Position numbers and translations under genes: made by a program. Positions 58,992-64,000 of a stretch of DNA of 64,000 bases are shown one piece after another (positions within the stretch are counted from its first letter, which is position 1; the number at the start of each line of letters is the position of its first letter). Source of the DNA: Rhodospirillaceae bacterium (GTDB lineage Bacteria; Pseudomonadota; Alphaproteobacteria; Bin65). The stretch covers positions 88,774-152,773 of the forward strand of contig JAPPLJ010000065.1 of the NCBI GenBank assembly GCA_028819475.1. The letters run 5' to 3'. A model generated the notes under the pieces. That model had not been told where the DNA came from and searched no databases. It saw only the letters and a program-made list of their open reading frames with translations.

Positions 58992-61214
58992 GTGACACCA
59001 GTTTCAACCGCATCGTCCGGCGGCGTCGGACAGGCGCGCCTGCGCGTCGAGGACCGGGCGCTCCTGACCGGCCGGGGCCGTTTCACCGACGATATCCGGA
59101 TCGCCGGCTGCCTCCACGCCGCCTTCGTGCGCAGCCCGGAAGCGCAGGGGCGGATCGCCGCGGTCGACATGGCGGAAGCGGCGGCCATGCCCGGTGTCGT
59201 CCGCATTTTCACCGGCGCGGACCTTGCCGGCCTGGGACGGACTTCGGTCAACCCGCTCATGCCCGAACTCCGGCCGCTACCGCCGCAACCGCTCGCTGTT
59301 GAAACCGTTGCCGCGGTCGGCGCGCCGGTCGCCGTCGTCGTCGCGGAAACCGCGGCAGCAGCGCTCGATGCCGCCGAAGCCGTCTTCGTGGACATCGAGC
59401 CGCTCCCCCTGCGGTCGCCGGATGGCGCGGCAACGGCTTATCGGGCGCGCGAAACCTGGCGGTCGAAGCCGGCAGGAGAGGCCCGCAACGCCGCCGCGCG
59501 GGCAACCGTTTCCCTGCGCCAGCCGCTGCTCGCCCCGGCGGCGCTGGAGCCGCGCGGGCTGGTCGCCGACGCCGCGACGGTGCCGGGCCGGCTGACCGTC
59601 TGGCTCGGCAGCCAGTCGCCGCACCGGGCGCGCGAGGAACTGGCCGCCGCGCTCGGTATGGAACCGGAACTCGTCCGGGTCGTGGCGCCCGATGTCGGCG
59701 GCGCGTTCGGCATGAAGGCATCGCTCTATCCCGAAGATATCGCCGTCGCCTTCGCCGCCCGGGCGCTCGGCCGCCGCGTGAAATGGATCGCCACCCGCAG
59801 CGAGGACTTCCTTGCCGCTACCCAGGGCCGCGGGCAGACCGTCGAGGCCGGCCTCAGCGCCGCCGCAGACGGAACGCTGCTCCATCTCGACGCCGCGGTC
59901 CGCGCGCCGCTCGGCCACTGGATGCCCTACAGCGCGGTCGTCCCGGCGCGCAACGCCGGGCGCATTTTGCCCGGTCCCTACAGGGTCGCGTCCGTCGATA
60001 TCGAAGCTGCCGGCATCGAGACGAACGGCGCCGCCGTCGGCATCTATCGCGGCGCCGGCCGGCCGGAGGCCGCGCTCGCCATGGAACTGCTGATCGAGCG
60101 GCTCGCCATGGCGCTCGGCCTGACCCCGGGGGAACTCCGGCGCCGCAATTTCGTGTCCGCCGGCGACATGCCGTGGACGACGCCGACCGGCCAGACCCTG
60201 GACAGCGGCGATTACGCCACCGCTTACGACCGGGCCGCCTTCTTGCTCGCAGCGGGGAAACCGCCGGATGACGGCCTGCTGCGCGGCACGGCGACCGTTG
60301 CCTATATCGAGCCTTCCGGCCTGGGGTGGGAGACCGCGCGCCTGACGCTCGGCGCCGACGGCACGATTACCGCCGCGACCGGCTCGACCGCCCAGGGCCA
60401 GGGCCGGACGACCGCGGTACAGCAGATCGCCGCCGACCGGCTGGCCGCCGACCCGGGCGCCATCGCGGTCGTCCACGGCGACAGCCGCGCGCCGGAAACG
60501 GCGATCGGCGCGCTGGCCAGCCGCAGCACGCCGATCGGCGGCAGCGCGCTGATCCAGGCCTGCGACGCGCTCCGGGAGCGGGCCGAGGACCGGCTCGGAC
60601 GGCCCATCGAAACCGAACCGGACTGGGCCGCCATCGCGCAGCAGACCGGCGGCCTCGAAGCCTACGCGAACTACACCGCTGCGGGAGAGGCCTGGGGTTA
60701 CGGCGCGGTCGGCTGCGCCGTCGCCATCGATCCGGAAACCGGCGTGCTGACTGTCGAGCGGCTCGTCTGGGTCGACGATGCCGGCACGGTCGTCAACCCG
60801 ATGCTGGCCGAAGGGCAACTGCTCGGCGGCATCGCCCAGGGCGTCGGCGAAGCGGTGCTGGAGCGGATCGTCTACGACGCGGACAGGCAACTGCTCACCG
60901 GGTCGTTCATGGACTACGGCATCCCGCGCGCCGCCGACATGCCGCCGGTGACGCTGGAGCGGATGGAGACGCCGAGCCCGGCCAACCTGCTCGGCGCCAA
61001 GGGCATCGGCGAGGCCGGCGCCATCGGCGCGCCGGCGGCGATCGCCTGCGCCGTCATGGCCGCCCTGCGCCCGCTCGGCGTGAAGCATCTCGACATGCCC
61101 TACACCCCTGCACATATTTGGCAGGCGATCCGCGACGCCCGAACCGACGCCCGAACCGCCTCCGGGACCGGCGGCGGGTCCGGCGACGGGATTGAGCACG
61201 AGCAGGAGGAGTAG
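58992..61214 (+). CDS. Xanthine dehydrogenase family molybdenum-binding subunit (orphan)
   Basis: The 740-residue product is a large Mo-subunit of the xanthine oxidase/CoxL family: an a/b hammerhead region (residues 15-120) and molybdopterin domains with DVGGAFGMK, GIYRGAGRPEA, GSTAQGQG and GIGEAGAIGAP, where E674 is the expected catalytic glutamate. It hydroxylates an aldehyde or heterocycle. The start is GTG at 58992 with a weak site. The usual FAD and [2Fe-2S] subunit genes are absent on either side; a DapA-family gene follows after 4 bases. Partners must be encoded elsewhere or the protein works differently. Confidence 0.9.
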   Translation: MTPVSTASSGGVGQARLRVEDRALLTGRGRFTDDIRIAGCLHAAFVRSPEAQGRIAAVDMAEAAAMPGVVRIFTGADLAGLGRTSVNPLMPELRPLPPQPLAVETVAAVGAPVAVVVAETAAAALDAAEAVFVDIEPLPLRSPDGAATAYRARETWRSKPAGEARNAAARATVSLRQPLLAPAALEPRGLVADAATVPGRLTVWLGSQSPHRAREELAAALGMEPELVRVVAPDVGGAFGMKASLYPEDIAVAFAARALGRRVKWIATRSEDFLAATQGRGQTVEAGLSAAADGTLLHLDAAVRAPLGHWMPYSAVVPARNAGRILPGPYRVASVDIEAAGIETNGAAVGIYRGAGRPEAALAMELLIERLAMALGLTPGELRRRNFVSAGDMPWTTPTGQTLDSGDYATAYDRAAFLLAAGKPPDDGLLRGTATVAYIEPSGLGWETARLTLGADGTITAATGSTAQGQGRTTAVQQIAADRLAADPGAIAVVHGDSRAPETAIGALASRSTPIGGSALIQACDALRERAEDRLGRPIETEPDWAAIAQQTGGLEAYANYTAAGEAWGYGAVGCAVAIDPETGVLTVERLVWVDDAGTVVNPMLAEGQLLGGIAQGVGEAVLERIVYDADRQLLTGSFMDYGIPRAADMPPVTLERMETPSPANLLGAKGIGEAGAIGAPAAIACAVMAALRPLGVKHLDMPYTPAHIWQAIRDARTDARTASGTGGGSGDGIEHEQEE

Positions 61215-61218
61215 AGGA

Positions 61219-62202
61219 ATGGCCCTCCCCTACCGGAAGTCCGAAGCCAAGGACTACGCCCGCGAACACATGAAGGGCATCTGGGCAGCGGCGCTCACCC
61301 CGTTCGCCGGTGAAGGCGCAATCGACGAGGCCGCGGTGCGGCGCAATCTGCGCCACTGGATCGACGATCTGGAGATCGACGGCTTCTTCATTTCCGGCAA
61401 GCAGGGCGAGTTCTTCGCCATGTCGCTGGACGAGCGCAAGCGCTGCCTAGAGATCGCCGTCGAAGAGTGCGCCGGGGGCCCCGCCTCCACCATTATGTCC
61501 TGCTCGGACCAGAATCTGGACGTCGTGATCGACCTGGCGCAGCACGCCGAGGCCGTCGGCTGCCCCTATATCGTCGTCCACGCGCCGGTGCTGCATTTCA
61601 ACACCGATCCCGACGACACGGTCTACGAGTATTACCGCTATATCTGCGAGCGGGTGGATATCGCCGTCGCGATGTGGAGCCACCCGGACAGCGGCTACCT
61701 GATGAGCCCGGAACTGTGCAGCCGGGTCGCCGACCTGCCGAACGTCGTGGCGATCAAATACAGCGTGCCGCGGGAGATGTACGCCCGCCTCACCGACCTC
61801 GCCGGCGACCGCATCCTGGTCAGCACCGCGTCGGAAGACGAATGGTTCGACAATATCGTCGAACTGGGCTGGCAACTCTATCTCTGCTCCTCGCCGCCCT
61901 ACCTGATCCAGACCGCCGCCGACAAGCGGATGCGCGAATATACCGACCTCGTCTTCGCCGGCGAGACCGCGAAGGCGCGCGCGGTGCGCGACAGCCTCGA
62001 CCCGGTGCGCAAGGCGCTCAAGGGCACGCGCCCGCCGGGCAAGCCCCACAGCCACCAGAAATACTGGCAGGACCTGCTCGGCCAGACCGGCGGCCATGTC
62101 CGCCGCCCCGGCCTGCCGCTGACCGAGGCAGAGAAGGCGGCGACGCGCGCGGCCTTCGATTCCTGTGGCCTCGTGCTCGACAGTCCGGCACGGGCCGCCT
62201 GA
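61219..62202 (+). CDS. DapA (dihydrodipicolinate synthase) superfamily protein
   Basis: The 327-residue class I aldolase-type TIM barrel shows GIWAAALTPFAGEGAIDE at the start and the Schiff-base lysine K180 in NVVAIKYS. Two other usual marks differ: GTTGE is GKQGE, and the YNxP tyrosine motif is WSHP, so the normal proton-relay tyrosine is missing. It may cleave or form a different keto acid, or act as a dehydratase. ATG at 61219 follows GGAGG and overlaps none of the molybdenum gene. The methyltransferase follows after 2 bases. Confidence 0.85.
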   Translation: MALPYRKSEAKDYAREHMKGIWAAALTPFAGEGAIDEAAVRRNLRHWIDDLEIDGFFISGKQGEFFAMSLDERKRCLEIAVEECAGGPASTIMSCSDQNLDVVIDLAQHAEAVGCPYIVVHAPVLHFNTDPDDTVYEYYRYICERVDIAVAMWSHPDSGYLMSPELCSRVADLPNVVAIKYSVPREMYARLTDLAGDRILVSTASEDEWFDNIVELGWQLYLCSSPPYLIQTAADKRMREYTDLVFAGETAKARAVRDSLDPVRKALKGTRPPGKPHSHQKYWQDLLGQTGGHVRRPGLPLTEAEKAATRAAFDSCGLVLDSPARAA

Positions 62203-62204
62203 CC

Positions 62205-63044
62205 GTGGCGGAGGCGAACCGGGACCAGATCGAATTCTGGTCCACAACCCAGGGCCACAAGTGGTTGCGCCTGGAAGACCGCATCGAGCGGATGATGACG
62301 CCGTTCACCGAGGCCGGCCTAGCCGCGCTCGGCGACATTTCCGGCCGGCATTGCCTCGACATCGGCTGCGGCGCGGCCGGGACCACGCTGGCGCTGGCCG
62401 ACGCTGCGGGCGAAAGCGGGTCCGCCGCCGGCATCGACGTGTCGCCGCCCCTGCTCGAACGGGCGTGGGAACGGGCGAAACGGCGCAAGAATGTGTGCTT
62501 CGCGGAAGGCGACGCCCAGGACTACGCGTTCCGGGAGGACACGTTCGACATCCTGTTCTCGCGCTTCGGCATCATGTTTTTCAAGGATACAGCCGCAGCC
62601 CTCGCCAACCTGCGCCGCGCCAGCGTGCCGGGCGCGCGGCTGGTCTTCATCGTGTGGCGCGAGCCGCGGGAGAACCCGTGGGTGATGATCCCGGTTTCGG
62701 CGGCCAAGGCCTTCGTCGAACTACCGCCGCGCCCAGCGCCGGGCGAGCCGAGCCAGTTCCAGTGGGCCGATGCCGAACTGGCGACCGGCTGGCTGGAAGG
62801 CGCCGGCTGGCGCGACTGCCGCTTCGCGCCGCTCGATATTGCGCTGAAAATGCCGGGCGAGCCGCTCGAAGCGGCGCGTTTCCTGCTCCAGATGGGGCCC
62901 GGAGCCGCGCTGCTCGCCGAAGCCGGCGGCGATCTCGCCGAACGCGCCGAAGTTGCGCTGGCGGAAGACCTCGTCCCACATCTGCGCAACGGCGCGGTGA
63001 TCCTGGACAGCGCCTGCTGGATCGTCTCGGCGACCGCCGGCTGA
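62205..63044 (+). CDS. Class I SAM-dependent methyltransferase
   Basis: The 279-residue product has the SAM-binding loop CLDIGCGAAGTT (residues about 46-57), acidic loop AAGIDVSPPLL, GDAQDYAF and DILFSRFGIMFF, resembling UbiE/methyltransferase-11 family members. The start is GTG at 62205, two bases after the DapA-like stop, so translation is coupled. The substrate is unknown; the third place in an operon with a molybdenum hydroxylase and a DapA-like lyase suggests a small-molecule catabolic step. No terminator is obvious right after the stop. Confidence 0.85.
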   Translation: MAEANRDQIEFWSTTQGHKWLRLEDRIERMMTPFTEAGLAALGDISGRHCLDIGCGAAGTTLALADAAGESGSAAGIDVSPPLLERAWERAKRRKNVCFAEGDAQDYAFREDTFDILFSRFGIMFFKDTAAALANLRRASVPGARLVFIVWREPRENPWVMIPVSAAKAFVELPPRPAPGEPSQFQWADAELATGWLEGAGWRDCRFAPLDIALKMPGEPLEAARFLLQMGPGAALLAEAGGDLAERAEVALAEDLVPHLRNGAVILDSACWIVSATAG

Positions 63045-63660
63045 CCTGCCCGCAGCCTCATATCCTTCCCCCGCCGAAGCGGCTTCCTCTGCGAACGGCG
63101 CGAACCGAAGCCGGTCCTCAAAATATTTCCTTTTTTTCGATAATATTCCTTGACACGATAGATCCCGCGCCCTATATCGGCCCCGTCAACGCCCGAAGTG
63201 CGCCTGCCGCGGCCGGCCGACATCCCCCCGAATAAAGAAGCAAACGAAGAAACAGGCGGGGGACCCTGCGGGATCCTTCCACCCTTCCCGCTTTGATCCG
63301 CCGCCGATCGGTCATCCGATCCGCCGCCCTGTGCGCCATTGAGCCTGACGGCCGGACAACATCCGGTTCGACCCTCCGATTCCGCCGGGCCATCGTGCCC
63401 CCGATCCTGCCTGGCGGTGCTGCCCCGGTGTCGCCCGGCGCTCCTACTCGCCCAGGAGGCTGGAAAAATTCCTACCGAAAGTGTTTTTGCGCACTTTCGA
63501 GAGGCATGTTTCCAACGATTCCAAAGGGTTAGGGCTGCCGGGCGCAAAAAAAAATCATATTAAATAGAACGGTCTGTCAAATTCTAAAACAGAGCGATTT
63601 CAAAGACTTAGGCAATCTGATTTTGAACGTTTATTCAAAATCCGGCCGTTTTCCGGCTTC
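63045..63660. other. Long intergenic region with a promoter-like site and hairpins
   Basis: No convincing gene. Features seen: a sigma-70-like promoter at 63151-63179; a hairpin CGAAAGTG/CACTTTCG at 63476-63499; an A-run at 63546-63554; AT-rich sequence to 63640; and a dyad ATTTTGAA/TTCAAAAT at 63620-63641. Short frames here lack codon bias. A non-coding transcript starting at the promoter and ending near 63500 or 63640 is possible. Confidence 0.45.
63151..63179 (+). promoter_or_regulatory. Sigma-70-like promoter in the final intergenic region
   Basis: TTGACA, a 17-base spacer and TATATC follow a T-rich upstream stretch (TTTCCTTTTTTTCGATAAT), resembling an UP element. No coding frame with normal codon use lies downstream inside the window. 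Confidence 0.45.
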
Positions 63661-63680
63661 CGGCCCGTCCGGCACACCCA

Positions 63681-63977
63681 TTCGCAGAGGAATCCCTAAA
63701 GGGAGGGGTATGGGGCGGCCGGAGCGGTGCCGGGATCGGACATCGGCGCGGCGGCAGGCGACCCCTCCCCTTGCCCCTCCCCCAAGGGATTCCTCTGCGA
63801 AAGGCCGCAAACGTCCGCAGAGTTATACCTCCCCCTCTTCAGAGGGGGAGGCCAGGTGGGGGTGGCGCGTCGAAAGACGCGCTTCGCCGCAAGGCGAATC
63901 CTTTGCTGGCCCAATACACCCCCATCCCCTCCGCTTCGCTCCGGGACTTCCCCCTCTGAAGAGGATTCCTCTGCAAA
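63681..63977. repeat. Second cluster of the MITE-like palindromic repeat
   Basis: Three copies of the 15-base end repeat occur: reverse orientation at 63681-63695, forward at 63787-63801, and a forward copy with one mismatch at 63963-63977. Inner palindromes of the CCTCCCCCTCTTCAGAGGGG type lie at 63829-63852 and near 63950. It shares these parts with 13218-13444, but the middle differs. It looks like nested or rearranged copies of a non-autonomous repeat. Confidence 0.65.
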
Positions 63978-64000
63978 AGGCCGGTAGGGAGGGATCTGGC

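Noticed and set aside
63696..63987. Short frames of 60-86 codons at the right end
   Set aside because: They lie in the palindromic repeat and read the same repeat in several frames on both strands.

Overview
The window is GC-rich DNA with strong G/C third-position bias and looks like one chromosomal segment of an alphaproteobacterium, probably Rhodospirillales-like. The best evidence is the block at 44.8-53.2 kb (era, rnc, lepB, acpS, pdxJ, one bifunctional relA/spoT, rpoZ, folK, NYN-domain gene), an order I know from that class. I saw no rRNA, tRNA, CRISPR array, prophage or plasmid functions.

Layout. (1) 0.2-15.6 kb is a C2-sulfonate island. A TTT-type uptake system (tctA-tctB-tctC), an acylating sulfoacetaldehyde dehydrogenase (sauS), a two-subunit ADP-forming acyl-CoA ligase related to succinyl-CoA synthetase, and sulfoacetaldehyde acetyltransferase (xsc) lie in one leftward row. 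A YeiH-type sulfate/sulfite exporter gene, a divergent LacI-type regulator and matching LacI-type operators sit at its head. Phosphotransacetylase (pta), translationally coupled to a cysteine-dioxygenase-like cupin, lies just beyond. Together they read as sulfoacetate -> sulfoacetyl-CoA -> sulfoacetaldehyde -> acetyl phosphate + sulfite -> acetyl-CoA. (2) 16.3-24.4 kb: cysteine/threonine-type PLP enzymes, rlmE, penicillin acylase, a class III CoA-transferase and a YheT-like hydrolase. (3) 24.5-29.8 kb: a four-gene operon with an Fe-S protein, a VAO-type flavoprotein, an Asp/Glu racemase-like protein and an acyl-CoA synthetase. (4) 29.9-34.1 kb: BrnT/BrnA toxin-antitoxin, Rieske dioxygenase alpha/beta, Uma2 nuclease, WrbA-like flavodoxin, NIPSNAP protein. 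(5) 34.1-42.7 kb: alanine dehydrogenase, a taurine-type ABC transporter (tauA interrupted by TAG), a cytochrome P450 and a class III aminotransferase run leftward; an omega-amino-acid:pyruvate aminotransferase diverges. Aminotransferase plus alanine dehydrogenase is the usual way taurine or hypotaurine is deaminated, which would feed the Xsc route of region 1. (6) 42.7-44.7 kb: phoX with a candidate Pho box. (7) 44.8-53.9 kb: housekeeping block and a family-5 uracil-DNA glycosylase. (8) 53.9-64 kb: IS630 remnant, a second Tau-type ABC transporter, an MttB-like methyltransferase, and an operon of an orphan molybdenum hydroxylase subunit, a DapA-family protein and a SAM methyltransferase, ending in a long repeat-rich non-coding stretch.

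The unifying theme is organosulfonate use: two Tau-type importers, a TTT importer, two transaminases, Ald, SauS, CoA ligase, Xsc, Pta and an exporter. The least familiar parts are the ADP-forming ligase serving a probable sulfoacetate pathway, the pta-coupled thiol dioxygenase and the P450 inside the tau-type operon. Functions come from recognised motifs and gene context; no database search was possible.
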